Assembly (NCBI RefSeq): GCF_900111685.1
Contig: NZ_FOHX01000001.1
Location: forward strand, 744,001-808,000
Direction of reading: 5' to 3'
DNA: 64,000 nucleotides
Source of the DNA: Nonomuraea wenchangensis
GTDB lineage: Bacteria > Actinomycetota > Actinomycetes > Streptosporangiales > Streptosporangiaceae
This document shows, in pieces, positions 52,440 to 63,125 of the stretch. The stretch's first letter is position 1. Each line of letters begins with the position of its first letter. The translations under genes were made by a program, and so were the position numbers. The notes beneath the pieces were generated by a model. It saw only the letters and a list, made by a program, of their open reading frames with translations. It was not told where the DNA came from and made no database searches.

Positions 52440-53480
52440 ATGACGGACTGGCAGCTTCTAGCCCCGGACGAGGACAGCCTCGCCCTCGCCGACACCGCCC
52501 GCGCCCAGTTCCGATCGCTGCGCGGCCCGGCGGTCATGCGGGCCGCACTCGACGGCGGTGTGGCGGGCGGGTGGGAGACGGTCGCGGAGGGCGGTTACGT
52601 CGACATCGGGATACCCGAGGAGCTCGGCGGGATCGGCCGGATGATCGACCTGGTGGTCATGCTTGAAGAAGCCGGGCGCGCCCTGCTGACCGCTCCCCTG
52701 CTGGCATCGGCGCTCGCGTTCCGTACGCAGGTCGCGGCCGGGGTGCATCGGGAGGAGTTCCGGCGGGCGCCCGCGGGCTTCGGGATCGCCGAAGGGGTGG
52801 TCGACGAGGGCGGCCGGTGCCGGGTCGAGCGGGTGCACGTTCTGGGCGGTCATGGTGCCGCCGCGTTCACCCTGGTCGTGCAAGGCCCGGAGCAGGTGTG
52901 GGTCGTCGTGGTGGATCCGGAGGGTGAGGGGGTTGAGGCGGTCGAGCAGGACACTCTGGTCGATCCCTCACGGCCGCTTCCGGCGTTCCGGCTCGGGCAC
53001 AAGACGGGCGTGGCCGCCGCCGAATGGCGGGAGTTGGCGTTCGGTGATCTGGAGCGGGTGCTGGCGGGGGCTCGGGTCTGTGTCGCGGCCGACCTCGTCG
53101 GGACCGCCGCGGGCGCCCTGGACGGGGCCGTCGAGCATGTGCTCCAGCGCAGGCAGTTCGGGCGGGCCATCGGTGCCTTCCAGGGGGTCAAGCACCAGCT
53201 CGCGGACGCCTACACGGCGGTCGAGCGGGCCCGGAGCCTCGTCTACGGCGCGGCCCTGAGCCTGGACCCCCGGGACTGTCTGCTGGCCAACGCGGTCGCG
53301 GCCGAGACGGCCGTGCGGGTCACGTCGCTGTTCACCCAGCTCATGGGCGCCATGGGGGTCACGTTCGAGGCGGACTGTCACCTGTTCCTGCGGCGCGCCC
53401 ACCAGACGGCCTGCCTGCTCGGGGAGCCGGACGCCCTTTACCTGGCGGCGGCGCGGATCGAAAGGCGGATCTCCCGATGA
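52440..53480 (+). CDS. Acyl-CoA dehydrogenase, non-SEPGAGSD subunit of a pair
   Basis: 346 residues from ATG 52440. The C-terminal helical domain has RRQFGRAIGAFQGVKHQLAD, the FAD-binding signature, but the middle beta domain lacks the SEPGAGSD motif and is divergent. The next gene has that motif and overlaps by ATGA. This complementary pattern matches the alpha2beta2 FadE heterotetramers known from actinobacterial steroid side-chain oxidation. It catalyses alpha,beta-dehydrogenation of an acyl-CoA together with its partner. A ribosome site AGGAG lies rather far (about 13 nt) from the ATG. Confidence 0.85.
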   Translation: MTDWQLLAPDEDSLALADTARAQFRSLRGPAVMRAALDGGVAGGWETVAEGGYVDIGIPEELGGIGRMIDLVVMLEEAGRALLTAPLLASALAFRTQVAAGVHREEFRRAPAGFGIAEGVVDEGGRCRVERVHVLGGHGAAAFTLVVQGPEQVWVVVVDPEGEGVEAVEQDTLVDPSRPLPAFRLGHKTGVAAAEWRELAFGDLERVLAGARVCVAADLVGTAAGALDGAVEHVLQRRQFGRAIGAFQGVKHQLADAYTAVERARSLVYGAALSLDPRDCLLANAVAAETAVRVTSLFTQLMGAMGVTFEADCHLFLRRAHQTACLLGEPDALYLAAARIERRISR

Positions 53481-54583
53481 CGGATGTGACCTCCGAGTTC
53501 GAGGCGTTCCTCGACGGCTTCCTGCCCGCGGACTACGCCGAGAACTACCGGCACTATCGCCGCGACGTGAAGCTGCGCACCGAGTACCAGGCCGCCGCGT
53601 TCGACGCGGGCTGGCTGGTCCCCGAGTGGGGGCCGGGCGAGGGCGGGCGCGGTCTGAGCGTTCCCGACGCGCTGGCCGTCAAGCTCGCGGGCGCGCGCCG
53701 CCGGGTGCCGCGGCTGATGAACATCCAGGGCGCCGGGGTCGCGGCGCCGGCCATCAGATCGTACGGCACCGCCGCCCAGCGGGCGCGGCTGCTGCGGCCG
53801 GCCACGCGCGGGGACGAGTGGTGGGCGCTCGGCATGTCGGAGCCCGGCGCCGGGTCCGACCTGGCCGCGCTGCGGACGACGGCGACGCTCGCCGACGGGG
53901 TGTTCACCGTGAGCGGTCAGAAGGTGTGGACGACGCAGGCGGACGAGGCCCGGTGGTGCGCGCTGTACGTCCGCACCGACCCGGAGGCGAGGCCGCACCG
54001 CGGCATCTCCTGCCTGATCCTCGACCTGCGCAGTCCCGGGGTGGAGGTGCGGCCGATCCGCACCGCCGGGCCGGCGGTCGAGTCCTTCTGCGAGGTCTTC
54101 CTCGACGAGGTGAAGGTGCCGGAGGAGGCGCTGCTGGGCCCGCTGCACGGCGGCTGGGGCGTGGCCATGTCCAGCCTCGAACACGAGCGGGACATGATCT
54201 GGATCAACACCTGGCTGGAGACCACCCGCGCGCTGGAGCCGACGCTGACGGCGCCGGAGCTGTCGGAGCACCAGCTCGTCCGGCTGGGCCGGTCGCTGGC
54301 GGACGCGGAGGGGGTGCGGCTGACCGGGCTGCGGACCGCCGCCCAGCGGTGGGCGGGCCTGCCGTCCCCCGCGTCGTCGATTCTCAAGCTGCTCGGCTCG
54401 GAGTCGGTGCAGCGCGCGGCCCTGCTGTCGCTGGAGAGCGCCGGGGCGCGGGCGTTCGACGATCCCGCGCTCTTCGACGAGCGGCTCGAATCGCTGGCGG
54501 CCACCATCTACGGCGGCACGTCGGAAATCCAACGCAACATCATCGCGGAGCGTACGCTCGGACTACCGAAAGGCACGCCATGA
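53477..54583 (+). CDS. Acyl-CoA dehydrogenase, SEPGAGSD subunit of a pair
   Basis: 368 residues. ALGMSEPGAGSDLAALR and VFTVSGQKVWTTQADEA are the standard FAD/substrate motifs of the middle domain, and the C terminus reads IYGGTSEIQRNIIAERTLG. The Glu of the classical YEGT motif is Gly here, so the catalytic base must lie elsewhere or in the partner. ATG 53477 overlaps the preceding gene. With the 346-residue subunit it likely forms a heteromeric FadE, and it is coupled to the downstream SDR gene. Confidence 0.9.
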   Translation: MTDVTSEFEAFLDGFLPADYAENYRHYRRDVKLRTEYQAAAFDAGWLVPEWGPGEGGRGLSVPDALAVKLAGARRRVPRLMNIQGAGVAAPAIRSYGTAAQRARLLRPATRGDEWWALGMSEPGAGSDLAALRTTATLADGVFTVSGQKVWTTQADEARWCALYVRTDPEARPHRGISCLILDLRSPGVEVRPIRTAGPAVESFCEVFLDEVKVPEEALLGPLHGGWGVAMSSLEHERDMIWINTWLETTRALEPTLTAPELSEHQLVRLGRSLADAEGVRLTGLRTAAQRWAGLPSPASSILKLLGSESVQRAALLSLESAGARAFDDPALFDERLESLAATIYGGTSEIQRNIIAERTLGLPKGTP

Positions 54584-55404
54584 CAGAGACCCACCCCCTG
54601 CTGGGCCGGACAGCCGTCGTGTCCGGAGCCGGACGCGGACTCGGCCGGGCGATCTCCACCGCGCTCGCCGGGGCGGGCGCCGTGGTGTGCGGCGTCTCCC
54701 GCAACGCGGAGGAGCTGGAGAGCCTCGCGGCGGAGATCAAGGCCGCGGGCGGCCAGGCGTACGCCTTCCCCGCCGACATCCGCAGTCCCGCCGACCTCGA
54801 CCGGCTGCGCGACGCCGTGCTGGCCGAGGTGGGCGGCGTCGACATCCTGGTCAACAACGCCGGCAACCTGGTGAAGCGGCCGGTCGTCCCGCTGCCCGTG
54901 GACGAGGCGGCCGGGGAGAAGGTGGGGCAGCCGGGCTCGGGGCCGGCCGGTGTCGCCATGACCGACGAGGAGTGGGACTCGGTGCTGGACACGCACGTCC
55001 GCGGATCGCTCCACCTCGTGAGATCATTTGTGCCGGGGATGCTGGAGCGGAGGCGCGGCCGGGTGATCAACATCGCGTCGAGCAGCGTCGCCCGGTCGGC
55101 CAACCTGACGGTGAGCTACCAGGTCGCCAAGGGTGCCATCGCCCAGCTCACCCGGGCGCTGGCCAAGGAGTGGGCGGCCTTCGGCGTCACCGTCAACACC
55201 ATCGCTCCGGGGCATTTCCGCACCAGCATGACGCAGGCTCTTCACGACAGTCCAGAAGGTCAGGCCTGGCTGAAGGAGCGCATCCCGATGCGGCGCACCG
55301 GCGATCCCAGGGAGCTGGGGGCGCTGGCCGTCCATCTGTCGGGGGACCTCGCTTCGTTCATCACCGGCCAGACCATCTTCATCGACGGCGGTGAAACACT
55401 CTGA
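54580..55404 (+). CDS. Short-chain dehydrogenase/reductase
   Basis: 274 residues, ATGA-coupled to the dehydrogenase gene. The cofactor loop is SGAGRGLGRA, the NNAG motif is intact, and the catalytic set is VINIASSS (Ser) and SYQVAKGA (Tyr, Lys). An insertion of about 20 residues after NNAGNLVKRP (VDEAAGEKVGQPGSGPAG) is uncommon and near the active site. It probably acts as a 3-hydroxyacyl-CoA or steroid/terpenoid alcohol dehydrogenase in the same pathway as the acyl-CoA dehydrogenases. Confidence 0.9.
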   Translation: MTETHPLLGRTAVVSGAGRGLGRAISTALAGAGAVVCGVSRNAEELESLAAEIKAAGGQAYAFPADIRSPADLDRLRDAVLAEVGGVDILVNNAGNLVKRPVVPLPVDEAAGEKVGQPGSGPAGVAMTDEEWDSVLDTHVRGSLHLVRSFVPGMLERRRGRVINIASSSVARSANLTVSYQVAKGAIAQLTRALAKEWAAFGVTVNTIAPGHFRTSMTQALHDSPEGQAWLKERIPMRRTGDPRELGALAVHLSGDLASFITGQTIFIDGGETL

Positions 55405-56216
55405 TGACCGAGTCCGAGATCCCACCACGCCCCCGCCGCATGCCTTTGCGGACACCGCGGGTGGCCGAGGCCCTGGCGGCGCAGCTCAGGCTGCGCATCC
55501 TGGAAGGTGATCTCGCCGACGGGGCGGAGCTGCCCACGGAGCCGGTGCTGCTCCAGGAGTACCCGGTCAGCCGGCCGAGCCTGCGCGAGGCGTTCCGCAT
55601 CCTGGAGACGGAAGGGCTGGTGGTGGTCCGGCGCGGCAAGCGCGGCGGCACCGTCATCAAGGCCCCGGCCCCCGGGTCGGCCGCCTACCACATGGGGCTG
55701 CTGCTGCACGCGCGCGCCACCCCCATGCGGGACCTGGCGGCGGCCCGCAACCTGCTGGAGCCGCTGTGCGCTGAGCACGCGGCGGGCCGCGACGACCACG
55801 AGGCGGTCGCCGTACGGCTGCGGCAGCTCAACGAGGAGGCCGCGCAGGTCGTGGAGGACGGGCCGGCGTTCACCGGGGCGTCGGTCAGGTTCCACGAAGG
55901 GCTGGTGGACGCGGCCGGCAACGAGACGCTGCGGGTGGTCGTCGGGATGCTGGAGAGCGTCTGGAGCGTACAGGAGCGGGGATGGGCCCGCCGGGCGTCC
56001 GACGAGGCGAGCTACCCACCGGTGGACCGGCGGCACGCGGTGCTGCGCGCGCACGGCGCCATCGAGAAGGCCATCGGGGCGGGGGACGTGGCGCTGGCCG
56101 GCAAGCTCATGCGGGCGCACCTGGAGGCGTCGCAACTGTACGTCGCCTCCGACGACGCCCCGCCCGTCCAGGTGCTGGACGAGTACGGCAACCCGCGCAT
56201 GGACGCCCGCGACTGA
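55404..56216 (+). CDS. GntR family regulator, FadR/FCD subfamily
   Basis: 270 residues, with ATG sharing its A with the SDR stop (TGATG). The winged helix has LRLRILEGDLADGAELPTE and YPVSRPSLREAFRILETEGL, with wing RRGKRGGTVI. The FCD effector domain (about 95-235) carries the metal-binding pattern ARNLLEPLCAEHA, then a later RHAVLRAHGAIEKAI with the usual His. As the last gene of the catabolic operon, it probably represses that operon and the divergent transporter until an acyl-CoA or acid binds. Confidence 0.92.
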   Translation: MTESEIPPRPRRMPLRTPRVAEALAAQLRLRILEGDLADGAELPTEPVLLQEYPVSRPSLREAFRILETEGLVVVRRGKRGGTVIKAPAPGSAAYHMGLLLHARATPMRDLAAARNLLEPLCAEHAAGRDDHEAVAVRLRQLNEEAAQVVEDGPAFTGASVRFHEGLVDAAGNETLRVVVGMLESVWSVQERGWARRASDEASYPPVDRRHAVLRAHGAIEKAIGAGDVALAGKLMRAHLEASQLYVASDDAPPVQVLDEYGNPRMDARD

Positions 56217-56233
56217 GACCGAGGAGCACAAAA

Positions 56234-56266
56234 AAGGCCGGTCAGGTCCTGGACCTGACCGGCCTT
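56234..56266. terminator. Bidirectional terminator between convergent catabolic operons
   Basis: A perfect 16-bp inverted repeat, AAGGCCGGTCAGGTCC (56234-56249) and its complement (56251-56266), lies between the GntR stop and the end of the minus-strand dehydrogenase gene. The run of A at 56229-56235 gives a U tract for minus-strand transcripts. Confidence 0.92.
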
Positions 56267-56270
56267 CGCG

Positions 56271-57224
56271 CTACCGCCAGGCGGCCACCGGGTAGACGCC
56301 GTCGAACCCCTCCGCCGCGACGGCCCGCGCCAGCAGCCCGGTCGAGGCGATCCGCCCGGCCGGCCGGTGCAGCACGCTCTGCAGGTGGCGGTCGATCACG
56401 GTGAGGTCGTGCTCCTCGCACAGGCCCATGGCGCCCATCACCTGGTGCCCGTTGGCCAGCACCGTGTTCGCCGCCTCGATCATCTGCACCCGCAGCGCCA
56501 GCAGGTCGGCCGAGCGCGCCTCGCCCCTGCGGACGAGCCACCACGCGTGCAGCGCCAGCTCCTCCAGCCCGTCGAGCGCGAGGGACAGGTCCGCGACGCG
56601 CCACCGGATCTCGCCGAACTTGCCGATCGGCTTGCCGAACTGCTGCCGGTCCCGCGCGTGCGTCACCGCCAGGTCGGCGGCGGTGGCGAGCGCGCCGGTG
56701 ACCCAGAAGGCGTCGAGCAGCATGCGCATCGCCGTGACCCGGGCCGCGTCCACGCCCGGCACCTCGGGGCCGAGGACGACGCCGGACGCGAACGGGTCCA
56801 GCGGCGCCGGGCGCGGCGCTCCGGCCGTGACCCGGCGGGCGACGCCCCGGTCCAGGTCGACGGCGACGGCGTCGCGCAGCAGGTCGGCGTGGTCGAGCCG
56901 TTCGACGTCCCCCGAGGTCAGGTGGACGCCGCCGACGTCGCCGCGCAGGTCGGCGGGCACGGCCAGCTCGTGTGCGAGCGGCCAGGGCAGCACGACGGCG
57001 CCGGCCGCCCGGACCGCCAGCATGACGGCGGCCGACTCGTCCTCCTCGCCCCACGGGTCGAGGCCGCGCAGGTCGAGCCGGTCCAGGGCGGGCGCGGCGA
57101 GCGCCTCGCGCCGGGTCCGGTCCGCCTCGGCGGCGCGCGCGAGGTCCACCCCGCCGAGCGCGTCGAAGGCCCTGGTCACGCTCTCCTCGTAGGCGACGGC
57201 CGCCTGCGGCCAGTCACGACGCAC
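56271..57224 (-). CDS. Acyl-CoA dehydrogenase, non-SEPGAGSD subunit of a second pair
   Basis: 317 residues from GTG 57224, overlapping its partner by 11 bp. The C-terminal domain shows DRQQFGKPIGKFGEIRWRVAD and GHQVMGAMGLCEEHDL, while the N-terminal two thirds are divergent and lack SEPGAGSD. This repeats the arrangement of the 52.4-54.6 kb pair. It is the last gene of the transporter operon. It probably combines with the 388-residue protein in a heteromeric acyl-CoA dehydrogenase. Confidence 0.85.
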   Translation of the reverse strand: MRRDWPQAAVAYEESVTRAFDALGGVDLARAAEADRTRREALAAPALDRLDLRGLDPWGEEDESAAVMLAVRAAGAVVLPWPLAHELAVPADLRGDVGGVHLTSGDVERLDHADLLRDAVAVDLDRGVARRVTAGAPRPAPLDPFASGVVLGPEVPGVDAARVTAMRMLLDAFWVTGALATAADLAVTHARDRQQFGKPIGKFGEIRWRVADLSLALDGLEELALHAWWLVRRGEARSADLLALRVQMIEAANTVLANGHQVMGAMGLCEEHDLTVIDRHLQSVLHRPAGRIASTGLLARAVAAEGFDGVYPVAAWR

Positions 57225-58380
57225 GCCGGTCCCCCTCGATCGAGGAGCGGGCGACGAGCATGCGCTGCACCTCGATGGTGCCGGAGGCGATGGTCGCGGA
57301 GCGGGCGTACCGGAAGACGTCCTCGACGTGGCCGAGCAGGCCGGCCGACGGGTCGGGGACGAGGGCGTCGGCGCCGGAGAGGTCGAGAGCCAGCGCGGCC
57401 ACCTCCTGGTCGAGTTGGATGGAGGCCAGCCGCGCGATGGAGGCCTCCCTGTCGGTGAGCCGGCCGGCGTCGTTCAGGGCGACGGCGCGGTAGTTGAGCA
57501 GCCTGGCCACCCGGGCGTGCACCAGGGCGCGGGCGTACTCGTGCAGGGCGGCGGGTTCGGCCAGGGACGGGTGGCCGGCCAGCGCGGCGAGCACCCGCTC
57601 GTCGCGGGCGTAGCGGGAGATGCCGATCCGCTCGTGCTTCATGACCCGCCGGATGACGTCCCAGCCTCGGCCGACCTCGCCGAGCACCGCTTCGGGGCCG
57701 ATGCGTACGTCGTCGAAGAACACCTCGTTGAGGTGCTGTTCCCCCATGATCGACTCGATCGGTACGACCCGGATGCCGGGCGAGTCCATCGGCACCAGGA
57801 AGATGGTGATGCCGTCGTGCTTGGCCGCTCCTCTGCCGGTACGGGCGGCGAGGAAGCACCACTGCGCGAGTCCCGCGTACGAGGTCCAGATCTTCTGGCC
57901 GTTCAGCACCCATTCGCCGTCGTGGAGCTCGGCGCCGAGCTGCAGCGAGGCGAGGTCGGAGCCGGCGCCGGGTTCGCTGAACCCCTGGCACCACACGGCC
58001 TGGCCGGAGGAGATGGCGGGCAGGTGCAGCGCCTTCTGCTCCGGCGTGCCGACCTCCATGATCACCGGTCCGACCCAGTTCAGGCCCATGTACTGCGGTC
58101 CGCGGGGCTCGAAGTGCGCCCACATCTCCTCCCGCAGGACGGCCTGCTGCCAGATGTCGGTGCCGGCGCCCCCGTACTCCTCGGGCCAGCTGAGCGTGAG
58201 GAGCTGCTCCTCGGCGAGACGCTCGACGACCCTGGTCACCACCGACTGGACCGCCGGGTCCGGCGAGAACGACGTCGTCCAGTCGTCGGGGAGGAGCTCC
58301 GCCAGCAGGGCCCGCAGGCGGACGCGCAACGCGTCCGCCCGCGTTCCCAGCCGGAGATCCACTGAGGTCTCCTCGGGCAT
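57214..58380 (-). CDS. Acyl-CoA dehydrogenase, SEPGAGSD subunit of a second pair
   Basis: 388 residues from ATG 58380, whose A is shared with the stop of the binding-protein gene (TAATG). Motifs are LSWPEEYGGAGTDIWQQAVL, CQGFSEPGAGSDLASLQ, and GQKIWTSYAGLAQWC. The C terminus reads IASGTIEVQRMLVAR, with Ser in place of the Glu of YEGT. An in-frame extension to 58428 lies in the neighbouring gene and was rejected. It likely oxidises an acyl-CoA derived from the compound that the upstream transporter imports. Confidence 0.92.
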   Translation of the reverse strand: MPEETSVDLRLGTRADALRVRLRALLAELLPDDWTTSFSPDPAVQSVVTRVVERLAEEQLLTLSWPEEYGGAGTDIWQQAVLREEMWAHFEPRGPQYMGLNWVGPVIMEVGTPEQKALHLPAISSGQAVWCQGFSEPGAGSDLASLQLGAELHDGEWVLNGQKIWTSYAGLAQWCFLAARTGRGAAKHDGITIFLVPMDSPGIRVVPIESIMGEQHLNEVFFDDVRIGPEAVLGEVGRGWDVIRRVMKHERIGISRYARDERVLAALAGHPSLAEPAALHEYARALVHARVARLLNYRAVALNDAGRLTDREASIARLASIQLDQEVAALALDLSGADALVPDPSAGLLGHVEDVFRYARSATIASGTIEVQRMLVARSSIEGDRRAS

Positions 58381-59591
58381 TACTCCCCCGCACTCACGGC
58401 GGCTTCGACACACTTGCCGTCCGGGCACGGCTGAGCGGGTACGAAGACGCCGAGCTGGTCGGCATCGATTCCGATGCGCTTGTCGGGGCCGAAGGTGTAC
58501 GTGCCGTTGGCGCCCTTGAAGGTCCCCCCGGAGACGAGCGCCTTCTTGATCGCGTCGGGCTCGGTGGACTTGGCCTGCTGCGACGCCTGGGTCACCAGCA
58601 GCGCCCAGTCGAAGGAGACCGCGCCCACCGAGTCGAGGGCGTTGAACTCGGTCTTGCCCTTGGCCTTGAGGTAGAGCTTGACGAAGTCGGCCGTGATCGA
58701 GGCGTCGCCGGTCGAGGACGACAGGAACGTCTTGGCGATGGGCCCGGCGGCGAGGGTCTTCTTCATGCCCTCAGGGATGAGCTCGGTGGTGGCCGGGTCG
58801 CCGATGCCGAGCACGGCGGACATCTGCGGGTTCCAGCCGATCTTGTTCAGGCTGGACATGGTGGCGACCAGCGGGGCGCCGTACGACCAGACGATGAGCG
58901 ACTCGGCGCCCGCGGCCTTCAGCTTGTTGAGCTGCGCGGTGACGTCGGAGGCGGTGTTCGGGAAGCTCTCGTGCACGATCTTGACGTCGGGGAACTGGCT
59001 CTGCGCGATGGCGAGCGTGTCCTTGGTCTGCGAGGTGCCGAAGGCCGAGGAGTCGTCGAGCACGGCGACCGTCTTGCCGGCCGAGGCCGCGTACGCCAGC
59101 AGCGGCGTGATCGAGGTCTCGCCCGAGGTGCCGGCGCCGGTGCTGAAGGCGTACTTGTACCGCTTGGAGTCGCCGACGTCAGCGGCGATCGAGCCGATGC
59201 CGCCGGCGGTGTCGCCGGGTACCTTGACCTGGTTGAGCACGTCCTGGACGGGCGGGAACGCCTCGGTGGTGAAGTAGAGCGCGGACACGCCGTCCTGGGC
59301 GAGCGCCCGGGTGGCGGCGACGGCCGCGGTCGGCTCGCCCTTGGTGTCGCGCTGCTCGATCACGATCTTCGTGCCGGGGTTGTGCTGCTCGACGTACTCG
59401 GCGCCGGCCTTGAGCCCGGCCAGCGAGTTCTGGCCGCTCGGGGAGAGCGGGCCGGTGAGCGCCCCGACGAAACCGATCTTGATGGTGGTGCCTTCGGCGG
59501 TGTCGCCGGAGGATCCGCCGTCGCCGCACGCGGCGAGCGCGAGCAGCGCCGCGCACACCACGGCTGTGCCCGTTGTGGCACGTTTCCTCAT
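58380..59591 (-). CDS. Liv-type ABC transporter substrate-binding lipoprotein
   Basis: 403 residues. The signal peptide has lipobox LAAC (Cys22), followed by a Ser/Gly/Asp linker and a type I periplasmic-binding fold: IKIGFVGALTGPLSPSG is the usual opening of LivJ-like proteins. A C-terminal Cys pair (PCPDGKC) may form a disulfide. ATG 59591 lies 36 bp after livF. Although the family is named for branched-chain amino acids, members bind aromatic acids, amides and fatty acids. The neighbouring dehydrogenases favour a carboxylic acid ligand (inference). Confidence 0.9.
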   Translation of the reverse strand: MRKRATTGTAVVCAALLALAACGDGGSSGDTAEGTTIKIGFVGALTGPLSPSGQNSLAGLKAGAEYVEQHNPGTKIVIEQRDTKGEPTAAVAATRALAQDGVSALYFTTEAFPPVQDVLNQVKVPGDTAGGIGSIAADVGDSKRYKYAFSTGAGTSGETSITPLLAYAASAGKTVAVLDDSSAFGTSQTKDTLAIAQSQFPDVKIVHESFPNTASDVTAQLNKLKAAGAESLIVWSYGAPLVATMSSLNKIGWNPQMSAVLGIGDPATTELIPEGMKKTLAAGPIAKTFLSSSTGDASITADFVKLYLKAKGKTEFNALDSVGAVSFDWALLVTQASQQAKSTEPDAIKKALVSGGTFKGANGTYTFGPDKRIGIDADQLGVFVPAQPCPDGKCVEAAVSAGE

Positions 59592-59627
59592 GGGGGTGTC
59601 CTTCCTGGGGGGATTTCGTGGGGTGGG

Positions 59628-60319
59628 TCAGGAGAGGTAGGCGGCCTGCAGCAGGTCGGGCAGGTCCGGGTCGGTGCCGCGCACCCGGTGCGCGACGTGC
59701 CCGTGCCGCAGCACCACGACGTCGGCCTCCAGCTTCTGCGCGACCTCGACCCGCTGCTCGACCAGCAGGACGGCGAACCCGGCGTCCCGCAGGCCGGCGA
59801 GGATCTCGATGGTCCGGCCGACCAGCTTGGGCGACAGGCCGTTCGTGGGCTCGTCCAGCATGATCACGCGGGGCGCGCCGGCCACCGCGCGGGCGATGGC
59901 GAGCATCTGCTGCTGGCCGCCGGACAGGCCGCCCGCGAGGCGCCGCTCCATCGGGCGCAGCTCGGGCAGCAGGTCGAGCGGGTCCAGCTCGGGCCTGCGG
60001 GCGGCGCGGGCGGCGGCGACCCGGAGGTTCTCGGCGACGGACAGGCTCTTGAACACGTGCCGGCCCTCCAGCACGTGGCCGAGCCCGGCCCTGGCCCGCC
60101 TGCTCGCCGGGAGGTTGTCGAGGCGCAGGTCGTCCAGCCAGACCCCGCCGGCGGCGGACTCCAGCCCGCCGATGCCGCGCAGCGTGGAGGTCTTCCCCGC
60201 GCCGTTGGCGCCCAGCAGGGCCAGGCAGGTGCCGGGCTCGACGGTGAGTGACAGGTCCTCGACGGCGGTGACGCCGCCGTACCGGACGCTGAGCGCGTCC
60301 ACCTTGAGCCGGCCGCCGT

Positions 60320-60323
<4 letters not shown>
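59628..60323 (-). CDS. livF: ABC transporter ATP-binding protein LivF
   Basis: 231 residues from GTG 60323, overlapping the fused permease/ATPase stop as GTGA. Walker A is GANGAGKTS, the signature LSGGQQQML, Walker B VIMLDEPTNGLSP. The LivF-specific patterns GRHVFKSLSVAENL and FAVLLVEQRVEVA are present. It forms the ATPase heterodimer with the LivG half of the upstream fusion protein. An in-frame extension to 60389 overlaps the neighbour and has no ribosome site. Confidence 0.93.
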
Positions 60324-62130
<1,807 letters not shown>

Positions 62131-62131
<1 letters not shown>

Positions 62132-63009
62132 CACACCGCCCGCACCGGCGCCGCGCCGAACAGGCCGTGCGGGCGCACCACGTAGACCAGGGCCAGCAGC
62201 AGGAACACCGTCAGGTTCACCGTGAGGCTGCCGACGTGGACCCCGGCGAACTGGCTGACCACGCCGATGACCAGGCCGCCGACGACGGCGCCGCCGATGC
62301 TGCCCATGCCGCCGATGGCGGTGGCGACGAACCCGTAGAAGGTGTACGACATCCCGAGCGACGGGGTGACGAGCTGGGTGGAGGCCACCAGCACCCCGGT
62401 CACCGCGGCGACCAGCGCGGACAGCACCGTGGCGATCTGCGAGGCGCGGGCGCGGGAGATGCCGATCGCCTCCGCGCCGTCGAGGTCGTCGGCGATCGCG
62501 CGCAGCTCCAGCCCGACGCGGGTGCGCCGGTAGAACAGGAGGAGCAGCCCGGCGACGCCGAACAGCGCTGCGACCGCGGTCAGCTCGGCGGGCGAGACCG
62601 CCAGTCCGGCCAGGTCGAAGCGGTGCTTGCTGACGCCGTACGTGAAGTTGCGGGACTCCCCGCTGTAGGGGACGGCCAGCAGCTCGGCCAGGACCACGCT
62701 GACCGCGAGGGTGGACAGCAGCCAGGAGGCGGACTGGCCCGACTGCACGAACGGCCGCACCGCGGTCCACTCGACGGTCAGCGCCACCACCACCATCACG
62801 GCGAGCGCGGCCACGTACGCGAGCCAGACCGGCAGGCCGGCGCCCACCGCCACCAGCACCGACATGGACATGAGCATCACCATCTGCCCGTGGGCGAAGT
62901 TGATGACGCCGGTCGTCGTGAACAGCGTGGCGAAGCCGACCGCGACCAACCCGTAGATCGCGCCGTCCGCCAGACCCGGCACGAGCACCGTCTGGAGAAA
63001 CTCATGCAT
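62131..63009 (-). CDS. livH: ABC transporter permease LivH
   Basis: 292 residues with about eight membrane helices. LVPGLADGAIYGLVAVGFAT and TGVINFAHGQMVMLMSMSV are the classical LivH opening, and the coupling loop is AIGISRARASQIATVLSAL. It forms the channel with the LivM half of the next protein. It is the first gene of a minus-strand operon of transporter and two dehydrogenase genes, which runs to 56271. Confidence 0.94.
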
Positions 63010-63047
63010 GGGGGGACCCGGTTCCGGAGCGGGATGTGTCGTCTCTC

Positions 63048-63091
63048 TTCACCATGGCGCGAAACGTATATATGATTTGGATGACAGTCAA
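63048..63091. promoter_or_regulatory. Overlapping divergent promoters between livH and the enoyl-CoA hydratase gene
   Basis: Plus strand: TTCACC (63048-63053), 17 bp, TATGAT (63071-63076), serving the hydratase gene. Minus strand: TTGACT (63091-63086), 17 bp, TACGTT (63068-63063), serving livH. The two promoters overlap around an AT-rich TATATATGAT core, so one bound regulator, perhaps the GntR/FCD protein, could control both operons. Confidence 0.6.
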
Positions 63092-63125
63092 GGAGGGGCG
63101 TCCCGGCGCCCGTGGGGAGGCGCCC

